Positions 42,127 through 50,811 of a DNA stretch of 64,000 nt are shown in pieces; position 1 is the stretch's first letter, and each line of letters starts with the position of its first letter. The DNA comes from JACPUX01 sp964517465. GTDB taxonomy: Bacteria > Pseudomonadota > Gammaproteobacteria > Burkholderiales > Casimicrobiaceae. The position numbers and the translations under genes were made by a program. The notes under the pieces are model-generated. The model did no database searches. It worked only from the letters and a program-made list of their open reading frames with translations, and was not told the DNA's origin. The stretch is from the NCBI GenBank assembly GCA_964517465.1, contig CAZFEK010000023.1, positions 1 to 64,000 on the forward strand, in the 5' to 3' direction.

Positions 42127-44015
42127 TGGAATTCATTGCCCAGAATTTCGTGCCGCTACTTTTTTGCGGCCTTTTGTTCTTCCTGCTGACTGGGTTTCCG
42201 GTGGCCTTCGCGCTGGCTGCCACGGGGCTGTTTTTCGGTTTCATCGGCATGGAGGTGGGGCTTTTTCCAGGCAACCTGTTTCAGGCGTTGCCGCTGCGCA
42301 TTTTTGGCATCATGCAGAACGACACCCTGCTGGCCATTCCCTTCTTCACCTTCATGGGCATCATTCTTGAACGCAGCGGCATGGCCGAGGACCTGCTCGA
42401 AACCGTGGGCCAGGTTTTTGGCCCGGTGCGTGGCGGCCTGGCATTGGCGGTGGTTTTCGTCGGCGCCCTGCTGGCCGCGACCACGGGCGTGGTGGCGGCG
42501 GCGGTGATTTCCATGGGCCTCATTTCCCTGCCCATCATGCTGCGTTATGGCTATAACCGCACCGTCGCCACCGGCGTGATCACCGCCTCAGGAACGCTGG
42601 CTCAAGCCATTCCGCCGTCGCTGGTGCTGATCGTCATGGCCGACCAGCTCGGGCGCTCGGTGGGCGACATGTATGCCGGCGGCCTGCTGCCGGGGCTGTT
42701 GCTAGTGGTGTTCTACGCGCTTTTTGTCATCATCATCGCCATCGTGCGGCCGTCCTGGGTGCCGGCTTTGCCGCCCGAAGCACGGATCTACAAGGAAGCC
42801 AATGGCTCCAGTGGCCACCGGTCGTTGTTGGTGCTGATGACCGTTGCTGCCGTTGCCGCGATGGTTTGGTCCAAGTACCACGACGGCATTCTCAAGGCTT
42901 GGACGGGGCGGGATACCCCCGCGCCCGGTGACGAAATCGTCATCATGTCCATGACCGTGGCCTCGTTCACCGCCTTGGGGCTATCGCTCTTGAATCGCGC
43001 CTTCAAGCTCAATCTGCTTTCCAAGCTTTCAGAGCGGGTGACCTTCGTGCTCATTCCCCCGCTCATTCTGATCTTCTTGGTTTTGGGCACCATTTTTTTG
43101 GGACTGGCGACCCCCACCGAAGGCGGCGCCATGGGCGCATTGGGTGCCTTCATCATGGCGCTGGCCAAGCGCAAGCTTAGCCTATCGCTCTTGAAGCAGG
43201 CGCTGGAAAACACCACCAAGCTATCTTGTTTCGTGCTGTTCATTCTCATCGGATCCACGGTGTTTTCTTTCACTTTCAACGCCGCGGACGGCGCCAAGTG
43301 GGTGGAACACCTCTTTGACAAAATGCCCGGTGGTGCCCTCGGCTTTTTGATCGTGGTGAACCTCCTGGTCTTCGTGCTGGGCATGTTTATAGACTTCTTC
43401 GAGATCGCCTTCATCGTCGTGCCACTGCTGGCCCCGGTGGCTGAAAAGCTTCTGCCCAGCCTCCTGCCGCCGGGGTCCGATGCCTTGATCTGGTTCGGGG
43501 TGATCATTGCCGTCAATTTGCAGACCTCTTTCCTTACGCCACCCTTCGGCTTTGCTCTGTTCTATTTGAGGAGCGTGGCGGCGAAAACCGATTACACCGA
43601 CCGCGTGACCCAGAAGCGCATTCCGGCGGTGACCACGGCGCAAATCTACAAAGGGGCCATCGCTTTCATCATCATTCAGGTCATCATGGTGGCGGCAATC
43701 ATCGTCTGGCCCAAGCTGGTGTTGAGCGGACTGGACAGCGGTACCGCAGCCACCAATCTCGATGCGGTCAAAATCGAGATGGAGGAGGACTACAACAAGA
43801 AGGAAGAAGATCAGAACAAGATCTTTGGGTTGACTCCCGACAAGAAAGGTGGAGCGACCAAACCTGACGCGCCCAAGGCCGACGCGCCCAAAGGTGGGGA
43901 AGCCTTGGGCGGGCTGCCCAATCCCGCAGCGGAGAAGCCCGCCGCCGCGGATGACGATGATCCCATGGCGGCCATCAAACGGGCGCTCGAAGAAGACAAG
44001 AAAAAGAAGAAGTGA
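42126..44015 (+). CDS. dctM: TRAP transporter large permease (DctM) with charged C-terminal tail
   Basis: 629 residues; a GTG one codon upstream is possible. Twelve or more membrane helices; family segments PLRIFGIMQNDTLLAIPFFTFMGIILERSGMAEDLL and PTEGGAMGALGAF. It drives Na+- or H+-coupled uptake of organic acids delivered by a binding protein. The last 95 residues (about 535-629) are a soluble tail rich in Lys, Asp, Pro and Ala with DAPK repeats and a KKKKK end, unusual for DctM. A terminator follows. Confidence 0.92.
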   Translation: MEFIAQNFVPLLFCGLLFFLLTGFPVAFALAATGLFFGFIGMEVGLFPGNLFQALPLRIFGIMQNDTLLAIPFFTFMGIILERSGMAEDLLETVGQVFGPVRGGLALAVVFVGALLAATTGVVAAAVISMGLISLPIMLRYGYNRTVATGVITASGTLAQAIPPSLVLIVMADQLGRSVGDMYAGGLLPGLLLVVFYALFVIIIAIVRPSWVPALPPEARIYKEANGSSGHRSLLVLMTVAAVAAMVWSKYHDGILKAWTGRDTPAPGDEIVIMSMTVASFTALGLSLLNRAFKLNLLSKLSERVTFVLIPPLILIFLVLGTIFLGLATPTEGGAMGALGAFIMALAKRKLSLSLLKQALENTTKLSCFVLFILIGSTVFSFTFNAADGAKWVEHLFDKMPGGALGFLIVVNLLVFVLGMFIDFFEIAFIVVPLLAPVAEKLLPSLLPPGSDALIWFGVIIAVNLQTSFLTPPFGFALFYLRSVAAKTDYTDRVTQKRIPAVTTAQIYKGAIAFIIIQVIMVAAIIVWPKLVLSGLDSGTAATNLDAVKIEMEEDYNKKEEDQNKIFGLTPDKKGGATKPDAPKADAPKGGEALGGLPNPAAEKPAAADDDDPMAAIKRALEEDKKKKK

Positions 44016-44030
44016 TCTTCGCGCATCGGC

Positions 44031-44064
44031 AAAAACCCCGGACTTCTCCTCCGGGGTTTTTTTT
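44031..44064 (+). terminator. Rho-independent terminator after dctM
   Basis: Stem AAAAACCCCGGA (44031-44042) / TCCGGGGTTTTT (44050-44061), loop CTTCTCC, with a run of eight T residues (44057-44064). Fifteen bases after the dctM stop. Confidence 0.9.
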
Positions 44065-44217
44065 GCGCGTTTGGGCGGTGCCGTGGCCGCTTTGTGGGAC
44101 ACCCCGCACGAGATTCACAGTCCGCGCTGTGCCCAACTCTGCGCCCGAAGTGGGCGTACCCGCCGTCGTCGTGTCGCACTACGCGCGCCCGCGTCGATGC
44201 GGGCGCCGGGACACGCC

Positions 44218-44244
44218 AAAAAAAACCCCGGCACGCGGCCGGGG
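44218..44244 (-). terminator. Rho-independent terminator after dctP
   Basis: On the minus strand, CCCCGGC (44244-44238), loop CGCGT, GCCGGGG (44232-44226), then eight T residues (complement of the A-run 44218-44225). It lies 25 bases after the dctP stop and, with the terminator at 44031, isolates the convergent TRAP genes. Confidence 0.88.
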
Positions 44245-44268
44245 CTGGACCAACCATGAGACGGATAC

Positions 44269-45354
44269 TCAGAGTTTCTGCGACTGCATGAAGTCGTCGA
44301 AGCCCGCTTCGGCGAAGCGGAACCAGAGGTTCTGGTCGCGACGGAAAGCGCTGTAGTCGTCGTAAACTTTTTTCCACTTCGGGTTGCTGGCCGAAAGTTC
44401 GCCGTAAAGCGCCATGGCTTCCTTGAAGGCGGCGTCCATCACTTCTTTGGGCAAGCGGTGCAGTTGCACGCCGGCGGCCACCAGTTCCTTCAAGGCCTTG
44501 GGGTTACGGGCGTCGTACATCGCCTGCATGTCGGTGTGGGCGTAAGCGGCGGCGCTTTCGATGATCGCGCGGTTTTCGGGGGAGAGGGCAGCCAGCGCCT
44601 TGTTGTTGACGTAGAGCGACAACTGCGGGCCACCTTCCCACCAGGCCGGGTAGTAGTAGTGCTTGGCGACTTTGTTGAAGCCCAACTTCTGGTCGTCATA
44701 GGGGCCGACCCACTCGGTGGCGTCGATGGTGCCTTTTTCCAGCGCTTGGTAAATTTCGCCGCCGGGGATGTTCTGCGGCACGCCGCCGATGCGTTCCAGC
44801 ACCTTGCCGCCGAAGCCGCCGATGCGCATCTTCAAGCCCTTGATGTCGGCCAGGCTCTTGATCTCCTTGCGATACCAGCCGCCCATCTGCGCCCCGGTGT
44901 TGCCCATGGGGAAGTTGACGATGTTGTATTCGCTGTAGAACTCGCGGAACAGTTTCATGCCATTGCCTTGATACATCCAGGCGGTGAGCTGGCGGGAGTT
45001 CAGGCCGAAGGGGATGGCGCAATCCATGGCGAAGGTGGGATCCTTGCCAAAGAAGTAGTAAGGCGCGGTGTGCGCGCATTCCACGGTGCCTTGCTGAATG
45101 CCGTCGACTACGCCGAAAGGAGGCATCAGTTCACCGCCGGCATGAACCGAAATGGTGAACTTGCCGCCGGACATTTCCTTCACTTTGTTGGAGAAGGTCT
45201 CGGCGGCGCCGAAAATGGTGTCCAGGGCCTTCGGAAAGCTCGAAGCCAGACGCCAGCGGATGGCGGCCTGGGCATGTACGGCCGGGGCGACGCCAGCGGC
45301 CAGGATACCGGCGAGACCCACGCCGGATTTGCTCAGAAATGAACGACGTTCCAC
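44269..45354 (-). CDS. dctP: TRAP transporter substrate-binding protein (DctP, TakP-like)
   Basis: 361 residues from GTG 45354 with GGAGGA upstream. The N-terminus MERRSFLSKSGVGLAGILAAG carries a twin-arginine-type RRSFLSK motif and a cleavage site near AVHAQA, so it may be exported folded. Family segments: VHAGGELMPPFGVVDGIQQGTVECAHTAPYYF, LKMRIGGFGGKVLERIGG, TIDATEWVGPYDD. Members of this branch bind 2-oxo acids, lactate or related acids. It is convergent with dctQM, an unusual arrangement. Confidence 0.93.
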   Translation of the reverse strand: MERRSFLSKSGVGLAGILAAGVAPAVHAQAAIRWRLASSFPKALDTIFGAAETFSNKVKEMSGGKFTISVHAGGELMPPFGVVDGIQQGTVECAHTAPYYFFGKDPTFAMDCAIPFGLNSRQLTAWMYQGNGMKLFREFYSEYNIVNFPMGNTGAQMGGWYRKEIKSLADIKGLKMRIGGFGGKVLERIGGVPQNIPGGEIYQALEKGTIDATEWVGPYDDQKLGFNKVAKHYYYPAWWEGGPQLSLYVNNKALAALSPENRAIIESAAAYAHTDMQAMYDARNPKALKELVAAGVQLHRLPKEVMDAAFKEAMALYGELSASNPKWKKVYDDYSAFRRDQNLWFRFAEAGFDDFMQSQKL

Positions 45355-45489
45355 GAAATAATCCTCCTCAGACGGGAAATTGGGGTACCACGCGGGCGAT
45401 TATAGGCGCTTGTAACCGCCTGGCTAGTTCGGGTTTCCCCCAAGGCCGGCTCGCCGGCTTGAGTCCTGCCTCACGCGAACTGCTAAGAT

Positions 45490-45517
45490 TTGACTTGGTC
45501 ACTACGGCCTCTAATTT
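45490..45517 (+). promoter_or_regulatory. Candidate promoter of the second TRAP binding protein
   Basis: TTGACT (45490-45495), 16 bases, TAATTT (45512-45517), 19 bases before the ATG at 45537. On the opposite strand a perfect TATAAT (45404-45399) could serve dctP but lacks a recognisable -35. The 182-base divergent gap thus appears to hold back-to-back promoters. Confidence 0.45.
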
Positions 45518-45536
45518 TCGCCTTCCGGGATGAGAA

Positions 45537-46652
45537 ATGAGTCGAAGAAACGGCTTTGGGGGATTTACGAGGTGGCGTTCCATCAGGTCGAAAGCTGGGT
45601 CTTGCGGCTTGCGCGGCCTTGGCCTGGTGTTTTTGCTTTGGGTCGGGCCGGGGGGCGCGGCTGCGGCTGACGCACCCGCGGAGGGTAAGTATCGATGGCG
45701 TATCGCCAGCTCGTGGTCGGTCCAGACACCGGTATTGGGAGAACTCGCCACGCGTTTTGCCAACGATCTTCGGGTGGCTTCGCAAGGCCGCCTGGATGTG
45801 CGTGTGGAAGAACCTGTCTATCACAAGTCTCCCCAGGGCGTGTTGGACATGGTGCGCTCGGGCACTCATGAAATGGGGCTTACCGCGACGCACTTCGCTC
45901 GCGGGCGCGAATCGCCGCTGCTTCTTTTTGCCGCTCTCAGCGCCAACATGAGCGAATCGGAAAAGTTGGCTTGGCTCAAGGGCGGCGGCGGCGTGAAGAG
46001 ACTCAACGAGCTCACCGGTTTGCAGGGATTGTATTGCCATTTCATCGGCAACCACTTGGTGGAACGCGGGCTTTGGACGCGCCGGGAAATCAGAAGCCTG
46101 GAAGACTTGCGCGCTTTGCGATTGCGCCTTCCCGGCGACGCCAGTCCGGGGCTGCGCAAGCTGGGCCTGCGCACCGCAAGCGCTCCTGCGGCGGAGTTGC
46201 ACGAAGCGCTGGCGACCGGGCGCATCGACGCTTTGGAATGGCCGGGTGCCAGTGAAAGCGCGCTGATCAATACGAGCCAGGGCAACTTCAGCTACTACCC
46301 TGGCTGGCTGGATCCCGGCGCCGAGGTGGTGTTTTTGGTGAATCGAGACAAACAGGCGAGTTTGCCGCCCGATCTGCAAATTCTGCTGAGCGCTGCGATT
46401 AAGTCGCTGGTCAACGATCTCCTGGGCGCTAGCGTGCAGCATCATCAGCTTCGACTCGAGAAACTCGCCAAGTCCAAGGTTGCGGTTCGCCCCCTGTCGC
46501 GCGAGCTCGTCTCGGCTTTGCGAGAGGCCAATGAGGAGGCCTTGCGCGAGCAAACCGGGCGTTCATCGGAATGGGAAGAAATTTTTCAAGAGCGCCAGAC
46601 CTTTGTGGCCCGGTGGCGCGAGTGGGCCAGGCCGGGCGCGGCGGCGCCTTGA
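45537..46652 (+). CDS. Divergent TRAP-type solute-binding protein
   Basis: 371 residues with a long N-terminal region (basic to residue 25, hydrophobic about 26-43, AAAADA cleavage site). DctP-family fold is indicated by YRWRIASSWSVQTPVLGELATRFANDL, LRALRLRLPGDASPGLRKLGL and RIDALEWPGASES, which parallel the dctP product. Several otherwise conserved stretches are replaced: the GGELMPPF part reads EEPVYHKSPQ. No permease genes follow, so it may feed the DctQM pair upstream or act as a sensor. Divergent from dctP. Confidence 0.82.
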   Translation: MSRRNGFGGFTRWRSIRSKAGSCGLRGLGLVFLLWVGPGGAAAADAPAEGKYRWRIASSWSVQTPVLGELATRFANDLRVASQGRLDVRVEEPVYHKSPQGVLDMVRSGTHEMGLTATHFARGRESPLLLFAALSANMSESEKLAWLKGGGGVKRLNELTGLQGLYCHFIGNHLVERGLWTRREIRSLEDLRALRLRLPGDASPGLRKLGLRTASAPAAELHEALATGRIDALEWPGASESALINTSQGNFSYYPGWLDPGAEVVFLVNRDKQASLPPDLQILLSAAIKSLVNDLLGASVQHHQLRLEKLAKSKVAVRPLSRELVSALREANEEALREQTGRSSEWEEIFQERQTFVARWREWARPGAAAP

Positions 46653-46801
46653 GCGAACTGTCGACACCGCGAGCCAGCGTGTAAAATACGAGTTGTCCGC
46701 AGGGGCTTGGCCTTGGCCCGGTCCCGGCTTTGATTCTTGCCAAGTTGCCGACGCGCCTGGCAAGCCGCGTTTTCCGTTTGCTCGCTGAAGGAATCTCCCC
46801 C
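46653..46801 (+). promoter_or_regulatory. Upstream region of glyA
   Basis: TCGACA (46661-46666) and TAAAAT (46682-46687) form a possible promoter with a short 15-base spacer. The leader that follows (about 110 bases) holds a 7-bp hairpin CTTGCCA (46736-46742) / TGGCAAG (46758-46764). No known riboswitch was recognised. Confidence 0.3.
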
Positions 46802-48049
46802 ATGTTTCGCCGCAACGATACCATTGCCCACGTCGACCCCGATCTCTGGACCGCCATGCAGGGTGAACTACGGCGCCAGGAAGATCACGTCGAACTGATT
46901 GCTTCGGAAAATTACGTCAGTTATGCCGTGCTCGAAGCGCAAGGCTCCGTGCTCACCAACAAATATGCCGAGGGTTACCCGGGAAAACGCTATTACGGCG
47001 GCTGCGAGTATGTCGATACCGCTGAGTGGCTGGCCATCGAGCGGGCCAAGAAGCTCTTCGGTGCCGCTTACGCCAACGTGCAGCCGCATTCGGGGTCCCA
47101 GGCCAATCAGGCAGTGTATTTCTCGGTACTGAAACCGGGCGATACCATTCTGGGCATGTCGCTGGCGCACGGCGGGCATCTGACTCACGGCGCATCGGTC
47201 AACATCTCCGGGAAACTTTTCCACGCCGTCACCTACGGTCTGCATCCGGACACCGAAGAAATCGACTACCACGAAGTGGAGCGTTTGGCGCACGAGCACA
47301 AGCCCCGCATGATCGTTGCCGGCGCTTCCGCGTATTCGCGGGTGATCGACTGGAAGCGCTTTCGGCACATCGCCGACGCGGTCGGGGCCTACCTTTTCGT
47401 GGACATGGCCCACTACGCCGGGCTGATCGCCGCGGGTGTTTACCCAAGTCCGGTGGGCGTGGCAGATTTTGTCAGTACCACCACCCATAAGACCTTGCGC
47501 GGCCCGCGGGGCGGCATGATCCTCGCCAATGCCGAACACGAGAAGATTCTCAATTCAGCGATTTTCCCGAGTTTGCAGGGCGGGCCATTGATGCACGTGA
47601 TCGCGGCCAAGGCGGTCGCCCTCAAAGAGGCCATGAGCGGCGACTTTCGCCGCTACCAGGAACAAGTGCTGGCCAATGCGCGGGTTATGGCGCAGGTGTT
47701 GAAAGAGCGGGGCTTGCGCATCGTCTCCGGCGGCACCGACAGCCACGTGTTCCTGGTCGACCTGCGCGCCAAGAAAATTACCGGCAAGGATGCCGAGTCG
47801 GTTCTGGGCAAGGCGCATATCACGGTGAACAAGAACGCCATCCCCAACGACCCCGAGAAGCCGATGGTGACCTCCGGCATACGCATCGGCAGCCCGGCCA
47901 TGACCACGCGAGGTTTTGGCGAATTGGAAGCCGAAAAGCTCGCCAACCTCATCGCCGATGTGCTCGAAGCGCCGCAGGACGAGGCCAAGCTGAGCCGTGT
48001 CGCGGGCGAGGTGAAGGCGATGTGCCAGCGTTTTCCGGTCTACGGCTAG
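46802..48049 (+). CDS. glyA: Serine hydroxymethyltransferase
   Basis: 415 residues from the ATG at 46802 (MFRRNDTIAHVDPDLW); an upstream in-frame start at 46730 adds unconserved sequence. PLP enzyme: the lysine Schiff base is in VSTTTHKTLRGPRGGMI, and ENYVSYAVLEAQGSVLTNKYAEGYPGKRYYGG is the family signature. Converts serine and tetrahydrofolate to glycine and methylene-THF. Probably the first gene of a glyA-nrdR-ribD-ribE unit. Confidence 0.97.
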   Translation: MFRRNDTIAHVDPDLWTAMQGELRRQEDHVELIASENYVSYAVLEAQGSVLTNKYAEGYPGKRYYGGCEYVDTAEWLAIERAKKLFGAAYANVQPHSGSQANQAVYFSVLKPGDTILGMSLAHGGHLTHGASVNISGKLFHAVTYGLHPDTEEIDYHEVERLAHEHKPRMIVAGASAYSRVIDWKRFRHIADAVGAYLFVDMAHYAGLIAAGVYPSPVGVADFVSTTTHKTLRGPRGGMILANAEHEKILNSAIFPSLQGGPLMHVIAAKAVALKEAMSGDFRRYQEQVLANARVMAQVLKERGLRIVSGGTDSHVFLVDLRAKKITGKDAESVLGKAHITVNKNAIPNDPEKPMVTSGIRIGSPAMTTRGFGELEAEKLANLIADVLEAPQDEAKLSRVAGEVKAMCQRFPVYG

Positions 48050-48084
48050 GATCCGGCGCCTTTGGGTGAAACCGGGAGCAAGGC

Positions 48085-48567
48085 ATGAAATGCCCTTTTT
48101 GTGGTGCCGCCGACACCCAGGTGATCGACTCCCGGGTCAGCGAATCGGGCGATAGCATTCGCCGCCGGCGCCGTTGCGCAGCCTGCCAGAAGCGCTTTAC
48201 CACCTATGAGAAGGCTGAGCTGCGCCTGCCGCAGGTGGTGAAGCAAGACGGCCGCCGCGCCGATTTCGATATCGAACGCTTGCGGGTGGGCTTTCAGCGC
48301 GCCTTGCACAAGCGGCCGGTGCCCACGGGGTTCGTCGATCAAGCGATAGACCGCATTACCCAGCAGGTGCTGGCCCTGGGCGAACGAGAAATTCCTTCGC
48401 GGCAGTTGGGCGAAATGGTGATGCAAGAGCTCTACCGTCTCGACAAAGTAGCCTACATCCGTTTTGCTTCGGTCTATCGCAGCTTCAAAGATGTGGACGA
48501 TTTCCGCGACGCCCTGCGCGAAGTGGAGCCCGCGCCCAAAAAAACCGCCAAGAAACGAGATGCCTGA
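48085..48567 (+). CDS. nrdR: Transcriptional repressor NrdR
   Basis: 160 residues. N-terminal zinc ribbon with Cys3, Cys6, Cys31 and Cys34 (MKCPFCG and CAACQKRF), then an ATP-cone about residues 49-139. NrdR represses ribonucleotide reductase genes in response to dATP/ATP. The position between glyA and ribD is conserved in Proteobacteria. The end overlaps ribD by eight bases. nrd genes are not in the window. Confidence 0.96.
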   Translation: MKCPFCGAADTQVIDSRVSESGDSIRRRRRCAACQKRFTTYEKAELRLPQVVKQDGRRADFDIERLRVGFQRALHKRPVPTGFVDQAIDRITQQVLALGEREIPSRQLGEMVMQELYRLDKVAYIRFASVYRSFKDVDDFRDALREVEPAPKKTAKKRDA

Positions 48568-49672
48568 GACGCCTTTCTCCGAGCGCGATGCGGCCTATCT
48601 TCGCCGCGCGCTCGAACTCGCGGCCAAAGGCCTTTATACCACCACGCCAAATCCCCGCGTGGGCTGCGTTGTGGTGCGCGAGGGAAGGGTGGTGGGCGAG
48701 GGCTGGCACGAGCGCGCCGGCGAAGCGCATGCCGAAGTGATGGCGCTTGCTGCGGCTCGGGAACTGGCCCGAGGAGCGACCGCCTATCTGACCCTGGAAC
48801 CGTGTTGCCATTTCGGTCGCACACCGCCTTGCACCGAGGCTTTGATCGGCGCGGGGGTCGAGCGCGTGGTTTGTGCCATGGAGGACCCCAATCCACGGGT
48901 TGCCGGCGGCGGAATCGCGCGCTTGCGTGCCGCGGGCATACGCGTCGATTGCGGGCTTTTGCGGGCCGACGCCCGGGCGCTCAATCCGGGTTTCGTCAGC
49001 CGGATGACGCGGGGCCGTCCCTGGCTGCGGGCCAAAATGGCTGCCAGCCTCGACGGGCGTATCGCCGCGCCGGATGGGCAAAGCCAGTGGATTACCGGTG
49101 CAGAAGCCCGGCGCGACGGGCACGCCTGGCGGGCTCGCGCCTGCGCCATCCTCACCGCAGGCGGCACCGTGGCTCATGACGATCCGCAGCTCAATGTGCG
49201 GGACGTTCCCACCACGCGCCAGCCTTTGCGCATCGTCGTTGACGCCCATGCGCAGGCGCCGGCATCGGCCAAGGTGTTTGCTGCACCCGGAGCCTTATTG
49301 GTGCACAGCGGCCACTTTTCCGCCGGATTGCCGGCGGGAGTAGAAACCTTGGCCTTGCCGGATGCGCGCGGCAAGGTCGATCTCGCTGCCTTGCTGCAAG
49401 AACTCGGCCGGCGCGAGATCAACGAGGTCCACCTTGAAGCCGGCGCCGGCCTTACCGGGGCGTTGCTCGACCAGGCCCTGGCGGATGAACTGGTGCTCTA
49501 TTTCGCGCCCTGCCTATTGGGAGACGACGCAAAAGGCATGTTTCATCTGCCCAGCCTCAGGGCTTTGTCGGACCGAATTCCGCTGGCGGTATACGATATC
49601 CAGGCTTTCGGCAGCGATTGGCGAATTCTGGCGCGTCTGCCGTCGGCCCAGGCGGTGCTGAACGACCAATAA
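48560..49672 (+). CDS. ribD: Bifunctional riboflavin deaminase/reductase RibD
   Basis: 370 residues from the ATG at 48560. N-terminal deaminase domain with HAEVMAL and the zinc cysteines in EPCCHFGRTPPC; C-terminal reductase domain from about residue 150 (RPWLRAKMAASLDGRIAAPDGQSQWITG). It performs the second and third steps of riboflavin synthesis from GTP. The start lies inside the end of nrdR, so translation is probably coupled. Confidence 0.96.
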   Translation: MPETPFSERDAAYLRRALELAAKGLYTTTPNPRVGCVVVREGRVVGEGWHERAGEAHAEVMALAAARELARGATAYLTLEPCCHFGRTPPCTEALIGAGVERVVCAMEDPNPRVAGGGIARLRAAGIRVDCGLLRADARALNPGFVSRMTRGRPWLRAKMAASLDGRIAAPDGQSQWITGAEARRDGHAWRARACAILTAGGTVAHDDPQLNVRDVPTTRQPLRIVVDAHAQAPASAKVFAAPGALLVHSGHFSAGLPAGVETLALPDARGKVDLAALLQELGRREINEVHLEAGAGLTGALLDQALADELVLYFAPCLLGDDAKGMFHLPSLRALSDRIPLAVYDIQAFGSDWRILARLPSAQAVLNDQ

Positions 49673-49682
49673 GGAGCAGAGG

Positions 49683-50270
49683 GTGTTCACCGGGATCATC
49701 GAAGCGCTTGGAACGATCACTGAGGTCAAGCCCTTGCAAGATGGAATGCGCATAGACGTCGATGTTGGCGGCTGGCGCATCGACGACCTCGCCATCGGCG
49801 ACAGCGTCGCGCATAACGGCGTCTGCCTCACCGTGGTTGCCAAAGCGGGCTCAGTACTGAGCTATGAGCTTTCCGCGGAAACCTTGCGTTGCACCACGGG
49901 CCTGGACCGTCAGGGCGAAGTAAACTTGGAAAAGGCGCTGCGTTTTGGCGATCGCCTCGGCGGGCATTTGGTGAGCGGCCATGTCGATGGCGTCGGGCGG
50001 GTGCTGGAATTTCACCCCTTGGCCGAGAGCTGGCGGCTCAAAATCGAAGCGCCGCAGCATTTGGCCAAGTTCATCGCCAGCAAAGGGTCGATCACGGTCA
50101 ACGGCGTGAGCCTCACCGTGAACGAAGTTGATGGATCGCGTTTTGCCGTCAACCTCATCCCCCACACCTGTGCAGTGACCACGCTCGGTCAGCTCAAGGC
50201 GGGGGATGCCGTCAACCTCGAAGTGGATTTGATCGCGCGGTATTTGGAGCGGCTGCTGGCGGAGCGCTAG
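49683..50270 (+). CDS. ribE: Riboflavin synthase alpha chain
   Basis: 195 residues starting at GTG 49683 (MFTGIIEALGTI), ten bases after ribD with AAGGAG upstream. Two lumazine-binding repeats: about 1-96 (with GVCLTVV) and 97-195 (GHLVSGHVDGVG, NGVSLTVNEVD). It dismutates two 6,7-dimethyl-8-ribityllumazine molecules into riboflavin. ribBA and ribH, which often follow, are not present before the strand switch. Confidence 0.96.
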   Translation: MFTGIIEALGTITEVKPLQDGMRIDVDVGGWRIDDLAIGDSVAHNGVCLTVVAKAGSVLSYELSAETLRCTTGLDRQGEVNLEKALRFGDRLGGHLVSGHVDGVGRVLEFHPLAESWRLKIEAPQHLAKFIASKGSITVNGVSLTVNEVDGSRFAVNLIPHTCAVTTLGQLKAGDAVNLEVDLIARYLERLLAER

Positions 50271-50300
50271 GCGTTAACTCGCGGGGCGAACAAGACCGCG

Positions 50301-50333
50301 GCGCGGAAGGTAAGTTGTAAATTGCTTCCGCGC
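50301..50333. terminator. Hairpin between convergent ribE and pilE
   Basis: GCGCGGAAG (50301-50309) pairs with CTTCCGCGC (50325-50333) around a 15-base loop, in the 84-base gap between the two convergent genes. Neither side has a strong T-run, so termination is plausible but unproven. Confidence 0.45.
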
Positions 50334-50354
50334 GTGCAGCCTCTTTTCCGTCGA

Positions 50355-50786
50355 TTAGCGCTCCCAGCAATCCCGCGGGTTCCCAGCCGAGGAACTGCGA
50401 TTACCGATGTTATCCAAAGTCAGTCGGTCGCACTTCGGATCGATGCTGGTACTGACCGGCGCTGCCTCGAGCGTGAAGGCGAGAGGTCCTGACGCGCCGG
50501 TGAGGGAGATGTTGTACTTCACCGCCGATCCAGAACTTCCGGCTGGCGCAACCGTAAATCCGGCGGCGCCGAGTGCCGCTACACTGGGGTAGCTGTTATT
50601 GATGGTGAACTGCCGTTCCATATATTGCGCTGCCGTTTCCAGCACGGCCCGCGCGGCCGCGCGATTGCTGCGCTGCACGTAGGCCGTGTAGCTGGGATAG
50701 GCGATCCCTGCAAGCATGGCTATGAGTGCCACCACGATCATCATTTCGATCAGGGTAATGCCCCTTGAGTTGCGATCAGAATTCAT
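50355..50786 (-). CDS. pilE: Type IV minor pilin PilE
   Basis: 143 residues. The class III signal ends SRG before ITLIEMMIVVALIAMLAGIAYPSY, with Glu5 present, then the hydrophobic helix. The C-terminal Cys pair (PKCDRLTLD and PRDCWER) closes a D-region loop. Last gene of the minor pilin operon, 25 bases after pilY1, corresponding to pilE of P. aeruginosa. Minor pilins prime pilus assembly at the inner membrane. Confidence 0.9.
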   Translation of the reverse strand: MNSDRNSRGITLIEMMIVVALIAMLAGIAYPSYTAYVQRSNRAAARAVLETAAQYMERQFTINNSYPSVAALGAAGFTVAPAGSSGSAVKYNISLTGASGPLAFTLEAAPVSTSIDPKCDRLTLDNIGNRSSSAGNPRDCWER

Positions 50787-50811
50787 AATATTCGCCTGTT
50801 TCCGCTAAGGT

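Noticed and set aside
44185..44206. GCGCCCGC/GCGGGCGC hairpin between the two TRAP terminators
   Set aside because: No T-run and no gene to serve; may be incidental in this GC-rich gap.
46688..46801. Possible riboswitch upstream of glyA
   Set aside because: Only one short hairpin; no glycine, SAM or folate riboswitch core recognised.
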